From a bacterium (GTDB lineage: Bacteria; Sysuimicrobiota; Sysuimicrobiia; Sysuimicrobiales; Segetimicrobiaceae), in NCBI GenBank assembly GCA_035308905.1, contig DATGFS010000008.1:1-56640 (forward strand): DNA of 56,640 nucleotides, written 5' to 3'. Numbering within the stretch: the stretch's first letter is position 1; the number at the start of each line of letters is the position of its first letter. The notes under the pieces are model-generated. The model was not told where the DNA came from. It was given only the letters and a program-made list of their open reading frames with translations, and ran no database searches. Shown in pieces: positions 1-8,066 of this stretch. Made by a program: the position numbers and the translations under genes.

Positions 1-72
1 CCGTTGTTGCCGCCGCCACCGTTGTTGCCGCCGCCACCGTTGTTGCCGCCGCCACCGTTATTGCCGCCGCCG
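1..72. repeat. 18-bp tandem repeat coding for GGGGNN
   Basis: Three identical 18-bp units (CCGTTGTTGCCGCCGCCA on the plus strand) are followed by a fourth copy with two changes. Every unit keeps the reading frame of the minus-strand gene and encodes a Gly4-Asn2 spacer. The array touches the window edge, so its true copy number is unknown. Confidence 0.9.
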
Positions 73-461
73 ATCGCCGGACCACCGCCCAGCTCGGTAG
101 TATCGGGGCCGACGCCGGAAACGGTTCCGGACACGGGGTACACAAGCAGCGTGACGATGCCGGCGATCTGCTCGGATTCGACGGGCGCAGACCGCACGAG
201 CGCTACGGCGCCGATGAACTCGGACAGGCGGTCGAAGCCGATCCGCTCGGTGCCGGCGTAGAAAGCGGTTACGGATGTGACGTGGAACGCCTGCGTGCCC
301 GCCGGCCCAATAACGGAGAAGGTCAGCGCGTCAACGCTGACCGAGGTCAAAGTGCCCTGTGTCTGGATGGCCGGCCCGGCGATTTGAGCTTGCGCGACGC
401 CTGCGAATCCTCCCCACATCAGGAGCGTCGCGATGACCACTGCGGTGATGAACTGCCTCAT
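1..461 (-). CDS. Secreted Gly/Asn-repeat protein, C-terminus outside the window
   Basis: The reading frame starts at an ATG at 461 and stays open through position 1, so at least 153 residues are present and the C-terminus is missing. It begins with a signal peptide (MRQFITAVVIATLL, then a hydrophobic stretch ending in AQAQ). About 90 residues follow that resemble a small beta-rich DUF5666-like domain (QTQGTLTSVSVDALTF, then VTSVTAFYAGTERIGF). The last visible part is a low-complexity tract of GGGGNN repeats encoded by the 18-bp tandem repeat at 1-72. A cyclic-di-GMP-I riboswitch sits immediately upstream, so the product is probably surface- or matrix-related. That role is inference, and the specific function is unknown. 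Confidence 0.8.
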   Translation of the reverse strand, partial: MRQFITAVVIATLLMWGGFAGVAQAQIAGPAIQTQGTLTSVSVDALTFSVIGPAGTQAFHVTSVTAFYAGTERIGFDRLSEFIGAVALVRSAPVESEQIAGIVTLLVYPVSGTVSGVGPDTTELGGGPAIGGGNNGGGGNNGGGGNNGGGGNN

Positions 462-483
462 AGGTCCCCCCCCAATATGGCCC

Positions 484-570
484 GCCTCGTTTCGGCAACC
501 CGGCTCACCGCATGGGGTTCCGTGGCTTTGCGTCCCTAGGTCGCCCTAGGTTTGCTCTCTCGGCGAGGGA
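484..570 (-). promoter_or_regulatory. Cyclic-di-GMP-I (GEMM-I) riboswitch
   Basis: Read on the minus strand, this stretch carries the GEMM-I core blocks in order: GAGCAAACC, a P2 hairpin CCTAGG-GCGA-CCTAGG with a GNRA loop, GGACGCAAAGCCACGG, a shortened P3, and AGCCGGGTTGCCGA. P1 can form between CCTCG (564-568) and CGAGG (485-489). The G directly before CAAACC corresponds to the G20 that selects c-di-GMP over the cGAMP-binding variants. The element lies about 23 nt upstream of the ATG at 461. The start region (a G8 run, then ACCTATG) is close enough for translational control, but I cannot resolve the expression platform. The remaining sequence up to 725 holds no gene and no convincing promoter. 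Confidence 0.9.
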
Positions 571-725
571 CCGCGTGACTTGTCCGGCTCGGCCTCCTTC
601 TCTACGACCTGCTGCCGAATTTAGCGTCTCACAGGCCCGCACGAGCATCTATCGGGTGGCGGCTGTATCGGGGATCGGTTCCAGAATCGATGCGTTCTTG
701 ATCCCGTCGCTGGACAATTGCGCCC

Positions 726-1919
726 TTACATGGCGGCTCGGAGCACGTCTTCCAGCCAGTCCCACATATAGGCGACGGCGATGCTCGTGTTGTCGACCTG
801 GCAGTGGTGGTACCCGCCTTCCTCGCGCGTGAACACTTTGAATGTCTTCCGGCTGGAACCGACGGCATCAAAGCAGCGCCGCGCTGTCGTGAGCGGGATC
901 TGCGAGTCCCCCTCGCCGTGGAGCAGCAGGAACGGGCAGGCGATCTTCTCGGCCACGCCGGCGAGCCGGAATCCCTCGAGCCGCGCAAGCGCCTCTTCCC
1001 GCGTGCGCACGCCGAAGATCCACAAGAGGTGCTCCCAGGGCACGGAGAGCGACGGCGACTCGCCGCGGGCGAGCCGGTCGAGCCGCTCCTTCCACACCGC
1101 GTGGTAGTCCCACTGCGCGCCCCATGCGATGCAGGCCGCATAGCGCGGCTCAAACGCGGCGGCGCGAGGCGCGTAGTACCCGCCGAGACTGATCGCCATC
1201 ACAGCGATGCGTGACGGATCGATCTCTTCGCGCCGGGCAAGGTATTCGTACGCCGGGGTCGCGTAGCGTTCCGTTTGATGGTGCAGCGTCAAGTTCCGGA
1301 ACCGGATCGCCTCCCCGTTGCCGGGCCCATCGACGATCAGGCAGGCGATGCCGCGCGCGGCGAGGCCGGCGACCCCCTTGAAGTACTGGATCTCCTTGGT
1401 GATGTCGAAGCCGTCGAAGAAAACGACCGCGGGCGCCCGTCCGCCGGTGGTCGCCGCGCGTCTGCCCCCGTGGGGACCGGCATGCACGAGCAGCGCGGGG
1501 AGCGCCGTTCCCTCGTAGGGCACTTCGACCGGTTCGATCCGCGGCCACGGCATGGCCCCCGCCGCGTCACGGAAACAGTCGACGCCCCGGCGGTACGCTG
1601 CCAGGCCGTCGGCGGTCTTCGGCTGCAGAAATCGCTCGCCGATATGATAGTAGTGGGCCGCGCGGAACAGCGAGGCCGCGGCGCTCGCGGCGTGGCCGCG
1701 CTCGGCGCGCTCGCGGCCTGCCCGCTCCACGGCCTCGGCCGTCCGGCACCATTCCTCGAACCACGCGCGGTCGTCCCCCACCCGGTCGCGCAGCCGCAGG
1801 CCGGTGCGGTGCACCTCGTCGATCTCGGCGCCGCCCCACGGCGCGGAACCCAGCACATGCAGCATCCCATGGGACCACCGGTAGTGGTCCGGGAAGTACA
1901 TGAACGCCGGCTCCGGCAT
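726..1919 (-). CDS. Alpha/beta hydrolase (FrsA / 2,6-dihydroxypseudooxynicotine-hydrolase-like)
   Basis: A 397-residue cytosolic hydrolase. The first ~130 residues form a helical cap rich in aromatic and Arg residues, as in the FrsA/DUF1100 and dihydroxypseudooxynicotine hydrolase families. The hydrolase core follows. The nucleophile elbow reads AISLGG, with Ser244 and Ala in place of the usual first Gly. The acid is Asp338 in LLLHGEGDSQIP, and the base is His371 or His372 in YHHCQVD. FFDGFDITKE probably forms the oxyanion region. These enzymes cleave C-C or ester bonds, and the substrate here is unknown. It stands 42 nt downstream of the solute-binding-protein gene on the same strand. The start is chosen as the first ATG; an internal ATG at 1901 is possible. 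Confidence 0.8.
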   Translation of the reverse strand: MPEPAFMYFPDHYRWSHGMLHVLGSAPWGGAEIDEVHRTGLRLRDRVGDDRAWFEEWCRTAEAVERAGRERAERGHAASAAASLFRAAHYYHIGERFLQPKTADGLAAYRRGVDCFRDAAGAMPWPRIEPVEVPYEGTALPALLVHAGPHGGRRAATTGGRAPAVVFFDGFDITKEIQYFKGVAGLAARGIACLIVDGPGNGEAIRFRNLTLHHQTERYATPAYEYLARREEIDPSRIAVMAISLGGYYAPRAAAFEPRYAACIAWGAQWDYHAVWKERLDRLARGESPSLSVPWEHLLWIFGVRTREEALARLEGFRLAGVAEKIACPFLLLHGEGDSQIPLTTARRCFDAVGSSRKTFKVFTREEGGYHHCQVDNTSIAVAYMWDWLEDVLRAAM

Positions 1920-1960
1920 GGGCCGGTCCCGCGGCGGACGCTCCAGCGTTCAGGCGGCCG

Positions 1961-3190
1961 CTACGGGTGCGCGGGCGGCAGGTCCCGCGTGTAGACGGGC
2001 TTCTTCAGGTAGTCCGCCGGATTGTACGTCCAGAACTGGGACACGTGGGGATACGTGAAGATCACCGTGTTCTGCGGCTCCCCGTTCACGATCTCGACTC
2101 GGCGGATGTAGACGTTCTGAATCGGCGCGCCGTACGCGTCGAAGCGCAACGGCCCGCGCGGCGCTTCCGGCAGCGTCACCTTGCGCATCGCCGCGACGAA
2201 CGCGGCGCGATCTTCGATCTTGCCGCCGGTCGCCTGGAGCGCTTTCAGGATAACCTGCATGCCGGTGTAGCAGGCTTCGGAGTAATACGACGGCACGCGA
2301 TTGTAGGCGCGGACGTAGGCCCGCACGAACGTGCGGTTCGCGTCGGAGTTCAGGGCCGCGCTGTAGTGCAGCGGCGTGATGATGTCCTTGGCCAGGTCGT
2401 TCTCCTGGAACAGGATGTGCTCGTCCGTCAGGGTGCCGTTGCCGATCAGCGGGATGCGGCCCATGAGCCCGAACGCGCGGTACTGCTGAAGGAACCGCAG
2501 GGCGTCATTGCCGCTGAACGTCGCGTACACCGCGTCGACGTTCTGAATCCGCCCCAGGTACGGGCTGTAGTCGGGCGCCCCGATCGGCGGCCACAGGTGT
2601 TCCACGACGCGCCCGCCGTTCTGCTCGAACGTATCCTGGAAGCCTTCGACCGTCTCCCAGCCGAACGCGAAGTCGTAGGCGATCGTCGCGATGCGCTTGT
2701 AATGCAGCGTCTTGGCCGCGTATTCACCGAACGGATGATTGGGCTGGCTGCTCGTCCACCCGGTGCGCACGACCCAGGCGGAGGTCTTGCGCTGGGTGAG
2801 GTCGTCGGAGGAAACGACCGGGAACAGCGCCGGGATCTTCTGCTCGTCGACGTAGTCCCGCAGCACGTAGCCGGAGCTCGCGGCGAGCGGGCCCGTCATC
2901 ATGTCCACCTTGTCCAGTTCGACCAGCTTGCGCGCCTTCGTCAGGGACGGCCCGGGAAGACCCTGGTCGTCCTCGACGATGAGCTCGATCTGGCGGCCGG
3001 CGGCCTTGCTGCCGGCCTCCTTCAGAGCGAGCTCAAATCCGTTGATCATGTCCCGGCCGTTGGGGGCGAAGATCCCCGTCGTGGCGGTGACCAACCCGAT
3101 CTTGATCGGACCCTGCGCGGCGAGTGTGCCGGTCCCCGCGAGCGCGGCCATCAATCCGGCGATGAGCAGCGCGAGCACACAGCGGTTCAT
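1961..3190 (-). CDS. Branched-chain-amino-acid-type ABC transporter substrate-binding protein
   Basis: A 409-residue periplasmic binding protein of the LivJ/AmiC type I fold. I start it at the ATG at 3190, which has a GGGGGGCGCTCCG ribosome-binding region and is directly followed by a signal peptide (MNRCVLALLIAG to TLAAQ). An upstream extension of the frame crosses the 21-bp repeats and looks non-coding. The mature part opens IKIGLVTATTGIFAPNG, typical of the family, with ELIVEDDQ and DVMMTGPL-like segments. No Liv permease or ATPase genes lie next to it, so it is an orphan receptor that must use a transporter encoded elsewhere. The ligand could be an amino acid, amide, urea or aromatic acid; the sequence does not decide. 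Confidence 0.88.
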   Translation of the reverse strand: MNRCVLALLIAGLMAALAGTGTLAAQGPIKIGLVTATTGIFAPNGRDMINGFELALKEAGSKAAGRQIELIVEDDQGLPGPSLTKARKLVELDKVDMMTGPLAASSGYVLRDYVDEQKIPALFPVVSSDDLTQRKTSAWVVRTGWTSSQPNHPFGEYAAKTLHYKRIATIAYDFAFGWETVEGFQDTFEQNGGRVVEHLWPPIGAPDYSPYLGRIQNVDAVYATFSGNDALRFLQQYRAFGLMGRIPLIGNGTLTDEHILFQENDLAKDIITPLHYSAALNSDANRTFVRAYVRAYNRVPSYYSEACYTGMQVILKALQATGGKIEDRAAFVAAMRKVTLPEAPRGPLRFDAYGAPIQNVYIRRVEIVNGEPQNTVIFTYPHVSQFWTYNPADYLKKPVYTRDLPPAHP

Positions 3191-3315
3191 CGGAGCGCCC
3201 CCCTTCGGACGTTCAACGTGAGCACGACCCGGGTGTATATCTGAAGGATAGGTTGCTACTGCCCCACACAATTCCTGCAGGAGGCCGCAGGCCGGGAGGC
3301 GGCCGGCAGGTGGCG

Positions 3316-3356
3316 GGGTACATCGCTTCCGAAGTAGGGTACATCGCTTCCGAAGT
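3316..3356. repeat. Tandem 21-bp repeat with palindromic core between divergent genes
   Basis: Two adjacent copies of GGGTACATCGCTTCCGAAGT (3316-3335 and 3337-3356) are identical apart from the junction base. Each contains the near-palindrome CTTCCGAAG. They lie in the 257-bp gap between the divergent solute-binding-protein gene (start 3190) and the SYLF gene (start 3448). This arrangement fits a double operator acting on one or both promoters. The rest of 3191-3447 holds no gene and no convincing -35/-10 pair. Confidence 0.6.
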
Positions 3357-3447
3357 GCTGTTTCAAACCGCCCCAATCGCAAGCAAAGGTCGGAAGGTAG
3401 CGCCCGGCGCCAGTGTGTCGCCGGCGCGAGAGGGAGGCTGAGAGAGA

Positions 3448-4002
3448 ATGCGTTCGCGCAGAATCCTGGTCTTCGCCGCATCGCTAATGCTGCTCGGCAC
3501 GCTCGTTGTTCCCCCGGCTTCGTTCGCGAGGACGGCCGCAGAGATCAACGCGAGCGTCGACGCGGCCCTGGCCAGGTTCAATCAACAGGTCAAAGGCGGG
3601 GCCAAGTTTATCGCCGCGTCGAGAGGCGTGCTGGTGTTTCCCAACGTCGTGAAGGTCGCGTTTGTCATCGGCGGCCAGTACGGCGAGGGCGCGCTGCGCG
3701 AGGGATCGCGGACCGTCGGCTACTACAGCATCACGGGCGGCTCGTGGGGCGCCTCGTTCGGCATTCAGAAGAAGGACCTTCTCCTCGTCTTCCGCGATGC
3801 GGCGGCGCTCCGGCACTTTGAAAGCTCCTCCGGCTGGCAGGTCGGCGTCGACGGCGCGGTGACACTCGTGAACGTCGGGGTGGGCGCTGATCTCAGCACG
3901 ATGCAGGTCAACCAGCCGATCGTCGCGTTCGTCGTGGGTCAAAAGGGCCTGATGTTCGACGTCTCGCTGCAGGGCGCGAAGATCACCCGGATCAATCGCT
4001 AG
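3448..4002 (+). CDS. SYLF (Ysc84) lipid-binding domain protein, secreted
   Basis: A 184-residue protein with a signal peptide (RRILVFAASLMLLGTLVV to ASFA). A single SYLF domain covers almost the whole mature chain. Recognisable parts are AKFIAASRGVLVFPNVVKV, the Gly-rich YGEGAL, SITGGSWGASFGIQ, VLVFRD-like LLLVFRD, and the final GLMFDVSLQGAKI. SYLF proteins bind phosphoinositides or other lipids in eukaryotes; the bacterial members are envelope proteins of unclear role. A GAGGGAGGCTGAGAGAGA region precedes the ATG. The stop codon is only 9 nt from the convergent M20 peptidase stop. Confidence 0.88.
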   Translation: MRSRRILVFAASLMLLGTLVVPPASFARTAAEINASVDAALARFNQQVKGGAKFIAASRGVLVFPNVVKVAFVIGGQYGEGALREGSRTVGYYSITGGSWGASFGIQKKDLLLVFRDAAALRHFESSSGWQVGVDGAVTLVNVGVGADLSTMQVNQPIVAFVVGQKGLMFDVSLQGAKITRINR

Positions 4003-4011
4003 CGCCGGGAA

Positions 4012-5214
4012 TCAATCCGCGCCGCAGAGGCGCAGCGCGAGCCGCGCGTAGATCCTGGCCGCCGTGTGGAGCGCGTCGATCGGGACGTGCTCCTCGTCGG
4101 TGTGGGCCAGCGCGAGGTCTCCGGGTCCGAAGACGACGGCCGGCGTCCCCGCCGCCTGCAGCACCGCGGCGTCGGTGAACGCCTGGAAGCGGCCAATGGC
4201 CGCGCGGCGCCCGGTTACGTCCTCGATCGCCTCCGCGAGCGCGCGTGTGAGCGGGTGCTCCGCGGGGAGGTCCAGCGGCGGGCGCGGCACCGCGTCGAAC
4301 GCCTCGTCGCGGACGACGTCCGCCTTCCCGGCGCCGATGCTTGCCGCGATCACCGCCTCGAGGTCCGCGCGGATGCGCTCCGGTGAATCGCCCGGAACCC
4401 AGCGCTTCCCGAAGGTAAACTCACAGCGGTCGGGCACCACGTTGGTCGCGATCCCGCCCCGGATCGTGCCGATGTTCACGCTGGGGCCGCCGAGCACCGG
4501 GTGCCACTGGTTCTTCCACATCTCCGGCAGCCGGCCGTCGAGCGCGACGATGAGCCGCGCGGCGAGCCCGATCGCATTCGCGCCGAGTTCGGGCGTGCTG
4601 CCGTGGGCGGCGCGGCCGTGCACGACGACGTCGCACCGGTACACGCCGCGGTGCGCGGGAATGATGGCGAGATCGCTCGGTTCGCCCACCACGGCCAGGT
4701 CCGCCGGCGGACCGTCCCGCCCGAGCGCCGCGGTGCCGAGGTTGCCGCTCTCCTCACCGATCACGGCGGCGAGCACGACGGGGCGCGGCGGGCGCACCCC
4801 GGCCCGGCGCAGCGCGACGAGGGCCGCGGCCATAGCCGCGACGGCGCCCTTCATGTCCACCGCGCCGCGTCCCCACAGCTTCCCGTCGTGGACCTCCGCG
4901 GCAAACGGGGGATACGGCATCGACGCGGACGGCGGAACGGTGTCCATGTGGCCGTTGAACATGAGCAGGGGCCGGGTCGGAGCCCGGCCGGGCAGCACGG
5001 CGATCAGATTCTCGCGGCCGTCCAGGACCGGCTGCCGCGTGACGGCGAACCCCTCGCGGCTCAAGAATTCCTCGAGCACCCGGGCGACGCCGGCTTCCCA
5101 ATGGTGCTCGGCCGCGTAGCTCGGCGTCGCGACCATTTGTCGTGCCAGATCGAGCACCTCACCGCCGCTGAGGGCGGCGTCGACCGCCTCCCACGACGTC
5201 CGGTCGCTGTCCAT
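4012..5214 (-). CDS. M20-family metallopeptidase (ArgE/DapE/ACY1-like)
   Basis: A 400-residue dinuclear zinc amidohydrolase. The ATG at 5214 has a GAGGAG site upstream and gives the normal family length. Metal and catalytic residues are visible: His89 and Asp91 in GHMDTVPP, Asp120 in WGRGAVDMKG, Glu154 (base) and Glu155 in GEESG, Glu178 in VGEPSD, and a C-terminal His in LALAHTDEEH. The inserted dimerisation domain (HRGVYRCDVVVHGRAAHG) is intact. It probably hydrolyses an N-acyl amino acid or a peptide. It is 20 nt upstream of the TIM-barrel gene's stop on the same strand and may be the last gene of the sugar-acid operon. The substrate cannot be read from the sequence. Confidence 0.88.
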   Translation of the reverse strand: MDSDRTSWEAVDAALSGGEVLDLARQMVATPSYAAEHHWEAGVARVLEEFLSREGFAVTRQPVLDGRENLIAVLPGRAPTRPLLMFNGHMDTVPPSASMPYPPFAAEVHDGKLWGRGAVDMKGAVAAMAAALVALRRAGVRPPRPVVLAAVIGEESGNLGTAALGRDGPPADLAVVGEPSDLAIIPAHRGVYRCDVVVHGRAAHGSTPELGANAIGLAARLIVALDGRLPEMWKNQWHPVLGGPSVNIGTIRGGIATNVVPDRCEFTFGKRWVPGDSPERIRADLEAVIAASIGAGKADVVRDEAFDAVPRPPLDLPAEHPLTRALAEAIEDVTGRRAAIGRFQAFTDAAVLQAAGTPAVVFGPGDLALAHTDEEHVPIDALHTAARIYARLALRLCGAD

Positions 5215-5234
5215 ACCCCGCTCCTCTCCCTCCA

Positions 5235-6101
5235 CTAGCGTGCCGCGGGCGCCGCGCCGCGCGCTTCCAGCCGCCGGCGCAGCCGCAGCGTCTCGGTCAC
5301 GACGTCGATGCGATTCATCCCCTGCCAGGGACTCCACAGGTATTCGAGGGTCAGGGCGCCCCGGTATCCGAGGCCGGCGAGGCGCTCGAGCACCGGATCG
5401 AAATCGATGACGCCCTCGTCGTCGGCCGCCTGCAGCTTCCCGGGGGCCGCCTGTCGGACATGGACGTGCCCGGCCAGCGGCAGCAACGGATGCACCGCCG
5501 CCTGATCGATGCCCCGGGCGACGAAGTGCGAATAGTCGATGGTCAACGTCAACCCCGGCACACGCTCGACCAGCCGCGCGGCGGATTCCGGCTCCGCGGC
5601 GATCGAATCGAGGTGCGGCTCCACGGACAGCCGCAGTCCGCGTCCCCGTGCCCATCCCGCGTACACGGCGAGTTCCTCGCAGGCGAGGTGAACTCCGCCG
5701 TCGCTCATCTCCGCCCACGGCTTGCCCGGCGACAGGGTGAGGCCCTCCGCCCCCACCGCCGCGGCGTAGGCCAGGTACGCGGAGAACCGCTCGCGGTTGT
5801 GCCGCCGCTGCGCCGGGTCGGGTGTGTTGACCGGCCGGTCGAAGGCGTTGCGGCCGAGGTGGCAAAACACGTCCACAACCGACAGGCCGGCGTCCTCGCA
5901 GGCTCTCCGATCGAGGCCGGCCACGGCCGCGGGGTCCGCCTCCACGGCCTGCGCCCGCACGTCGCGGTCGCCGTCCGCGATGCAAAGATCGACGTGCCGG
6001 AACTCGAGCGCGGACAGCACGCGGGCGACGGCCGGTAGGCGCAGCAGCGGGAACGAGAAGCTCGTGCAGCTGAAGCGGAACCGCGGCGGCGCGGGAGTCA
6101 T
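5235..6101 (-). CDS. Sugar phosphate isomerase/epimerase-like TIM barrel (AP endonuclease 2 fold)
   Basis: A 288-residue xylose-isomerase-like TIM barrel. The ATG at 6101 overlaps the stop of the enolase-superfamily gene as ATGA, which fixes the start. Typical metal-site segments are HVDLCIAD, GLTLSPGKPW, LSVEPHLDSIAAEP (Glu/His), LTIDYSHF (Asp/His), GHVHVRQA and LTLEYLW (Glu). Relatives interconvert or epimerise sugar acids, inosose or 3-keto sugars. Here it sits in an operon with a RhmD-like dehydratase and a sugar ABC transporter, so a sugar-acid intermediate is the likely substrate (inference). Confidence 0.8.
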   Translation of the reverse strand: MTPAPPRFRFSCTSFSFPLLRLPAVARVLSALEFRHVDLCIADGDRDVRAQAVEADPAAVAGLDRRACEDAGLSVVDVFCHLGRNAFDRPVNTPDPAQRRHNRERFSAYLAYAAAVGAEGLTLSPGKPWAEMSDGGVHLACEELAVYAGWARGRGLRLSVEPHLDSIAAEPESAARLVERVPGLTLTIDYSHFVARGIDQAAVHPLLPLAGHVHVRQAAPGKLQAADDEGVIDFDPVLERLAGLGYRGALTLEYLWSPWQGMNRIDVVTETLRLRRRLEARGAAPAAR

Positions 6102-7231
6102 GACTCCGGGAGCGCGGCGGGATCGACGTTCAGGACGACGCCCGCGCCGGGCGTCTCGTTCGGCCGCACGCGCCCGTGCTCGACGGTGATCTCCGAACGG
6201 ATGGATGCCGCGGGCCGCCGGTCGCCCGCGCCGAAGACGATCGTCTCCCCCATCGGACAGTTCGGCATCGCCGCCATGAGGTGGACGGTCCAGGGCTGGA
6301 GCACGCCCGCGTGCGGGATCACCGGGATCCCGCGGGCGGAGGCGAGGGCGGCGATGCGGCGCACTTCCGTGATCCCCCCGGCCCACGCGACGTCCGGCTG
6401 CAGGACGTCGGCCGCCTCGGCGGCGAGCAGCCGGGCGAAGCCCCAGCGCGTGTACTCGTGCTCGCCGGTCGCGACCTGGGTCCAATCGATCTCCCGCCGG
6501 AGCCGCGCGTATCCCTCGTAGTCGTCCGGCGGCAGCGACTCCTCGATCCAGCGCAGGCCGTATTCCCGGGTAGCGCGGGCGAAGCGCAGCGTGTACTCGA
6601 CGTCCCACGCCATGAAGCAGTCGACCATCACATCGACGTCCGGCCCGACCGCCCGGCGGGCGGCGGCCGCGGTCTCCACGTTGCGGTCGAACCCGGCGGG
6701 GCCGTCCTCCACCGCGCACGGCATCGGCACCTTGAGTCCGACGTATCCCTCGGCCGCCAGGCGCGCCGGCTCGGGATGGGTCGCGTAGACCGGCAGCGGC
6801 TCACGCGCGGCGCCGCCGAGCAGCCGGTACAGCGGCGTCCCCGTCCACTTGGCGAGCAGGTCCCACAGCGCGAGGTCGACCGCGGAGAGCGCCATCACCG
6901 CCACGCCCTTCCGGCCGTACGGCAGCAACGCCCGCCACATCTCTTCCCAGCGCAATTCGATGTCGAGCGGATCCTGGTCGCGGAGCAGCGCCGCCAGGTG
7001 GTGGTCGATGATGGCCTTCGTGACTACGCCGCCGCGGGACTCGCCGGTGCCGACGACCCCCTCGTCTGTCAGTACGAACACGCGGACGGCGTCGGACCCC
7101 GGACCGCGCCAGGCCGACCGCGGCCCCCGAAACCGCGGGAAGCGGAACATCGGGTTCGCCACCTGGATCTGATCGAGCCACGTCCCCGACGAATAGGGCT
7201 CGACGATCGTGCGGATGCCGGTGATCCGCAT
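6098..7231 (-). CDS. Enolase-superfamily sugar-acid dehydratase, L-rhamnonate-dehydratase-like
   Basis: A 377-residue mandelate-racemase-subgroup enzyme. The metal ligands are Asp204 (DCFMAWD), Glu230 (WIEESLPP) and Glu257 (ATGEHEY). The His307-Asp280 catalytic dyad (IPHAG and LQPD) is 27 residues apart, as in L-rhamnonate dehydratase RhmD. Further RhmD-like signatures are ANPM near the N-terminus, DYEGY after the second ligand, and QPDVAWAGG. The N-terminal substrate-contact His of E. coli RhmD is not obvious, so the exact acid-sugar substrate may differ. The expected product is a 2-keto-3-deoxy sugar acid. Only 1 nt separates its start from the upstream permease stop, so it is translationally coupled to the transporter genes. 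Confidence 0.8.
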   Translation of the reverse strand: MRITGIRTIVEPYSSGTWLDQIQVANPMFRFPRFRGPRSAWRGPGSDAVRVFVLTDEGVVGTGESRGGVVTKAIIDHHLAALLRDQDPLDIELRWEEMWRALLPYGRKGVAVMALSAVDLALWDLLAKWTGTPLYRLLGGAAREPLPVYATHPEPARLAAEGYVGLKVPMPCAVEDGPAGFDRNVETAAAARRAVGPDVDVMVDCFMAWDVEYTLRFARATREYGLRWIEESLPPDDYEGYARLRREIDWTQVATGEHEYTRWGFARLLAAEAADVLQPDVAWAGGITEVRRIAALASARGIPVIPHAGVLQPWTVHLMAAMPNCPMGETIVFGAGDRRPAASIRSEITVEHGRVRPNETPGAGVVLNVDPAALPES

Positions 7232-7232
7232 C

Positions 7233-8066
7233 TCAGCCCTTCACCGCGCCGGCGCTGAGGCTGCCGATGAAGGCCTTGCGCACGAACATGAAGAGCACCA
7301 GCGACGGCAGGGCGAAGAGAATCGCGGCCGCCATCACCTGCTGCTCCGGCACGAGGTACTCGCCCTCGAACGAGTAGAGGCCGACCGAAGCCGGCCAGAG
7401 GTTCACGCTGGTGATGAACGTACGCGCGAAGAGAAACTCGTCCCACGTCTCGATGAACGCGTACATCGCCACCGCGGCGAGCCCCGGCAGCGCCAGCGGC
7501 AGTACGACGCGCCACAGCGTGGCGAACGGCCCGCACCCGTCGACCTTGGCCGCCTCGTCGATCTCGGGCGGCGAGGCGTCGAACATCGACTTCATCATCC
7601 ACACCGTAAGCGGCAGCACCCACGCGACATCCACGATCACGAGCCCGCCGAGGTTGTCCAGCAGGGCCAGCTTCCGAAACACCAGGAACATCGGCACCAG
7701 CAGGAGGAGCGGCGGCATCATCTGCGTGATCACGGTCGCGGCGGCCGCGGTCCGCACCGCCCGGCTGCGAAACCGCGACATCGCGTAGCCCGCCGGGATG
7801 CCGAGGATCCCCGCGACGAGGGTCGTCGCGAGCGACACCGCAAACGAGTTCCGCAGCCAGGTCACGATGTTCGTGCCTTTGAAGGCCGCGAGCGCCCGGC
7901 CCGGGTCGAGCGCGCCGGGAAAGACTTTGGGCGGATAGCTGAAGAGGTCGGCGTCCGGCCGCAGCGCGGTGACGAGCATCCAATAGATCGGCAGGACGAC
8001 GAGCAGCGCGAACGCGGCGATGCCCGCGCCCGCCAGCACGACCCGGCCCGCCCGGCGGATCCGCAT
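7233..8066 (-). CDS. Carbohydrate ABC transporter permease (MalG type)
   Basis: A 277-residue inner-membrane permease with six predicted transmembrane segments. The first is AGAGIAAFALLVVLPIYWML. The EAA loop reads EIDEAAKVDGCGPFATLW and contacts the ATPase. The protein starts at the ATG at 8066, which shares one base with the upstream permease stop (TGATG). It forms the transport pore with the MalF-type partner. No ABC ATPase gene lies in this operon, so a shared MsmK/UgpC-type ATPase from elsewhere is probably used, as is common for CUT1 systems. Confidence 0.9.
   Translation of the reverse strand: MRIRRAGRVVLAGAGIAAFALLVVLPIYWMLVTALRPDADLFSYPPKVFPGALDPGRALAAFKGTNIVTWLRNSFAVSLATTLVAGILGIPAGYAMSRFRSRAVRTAAAATVITQMMPPLLLLVPMFLVFRKLALLDNLGGLVIVDVAWVLPLTVWMMKSMFDASPPEIDEAAKVDGCGPFATLWRVVLPLALPGLAAVAMYAFIETWDEFLFARTFITSVNLWPASVGLYSFEGEYLVPEQQVMAAAILFALPSLVLFMFVRKAFIGSLSAGAVKG

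Noticed and set aside
670-702. Stem-loop after the hydrolase gene (GGATC ... GATCC with inner AGAA/TTCT)
   Set aside because: The two stems are separated by unequal bulges and no T-run follows, so it is not a credible terminator.
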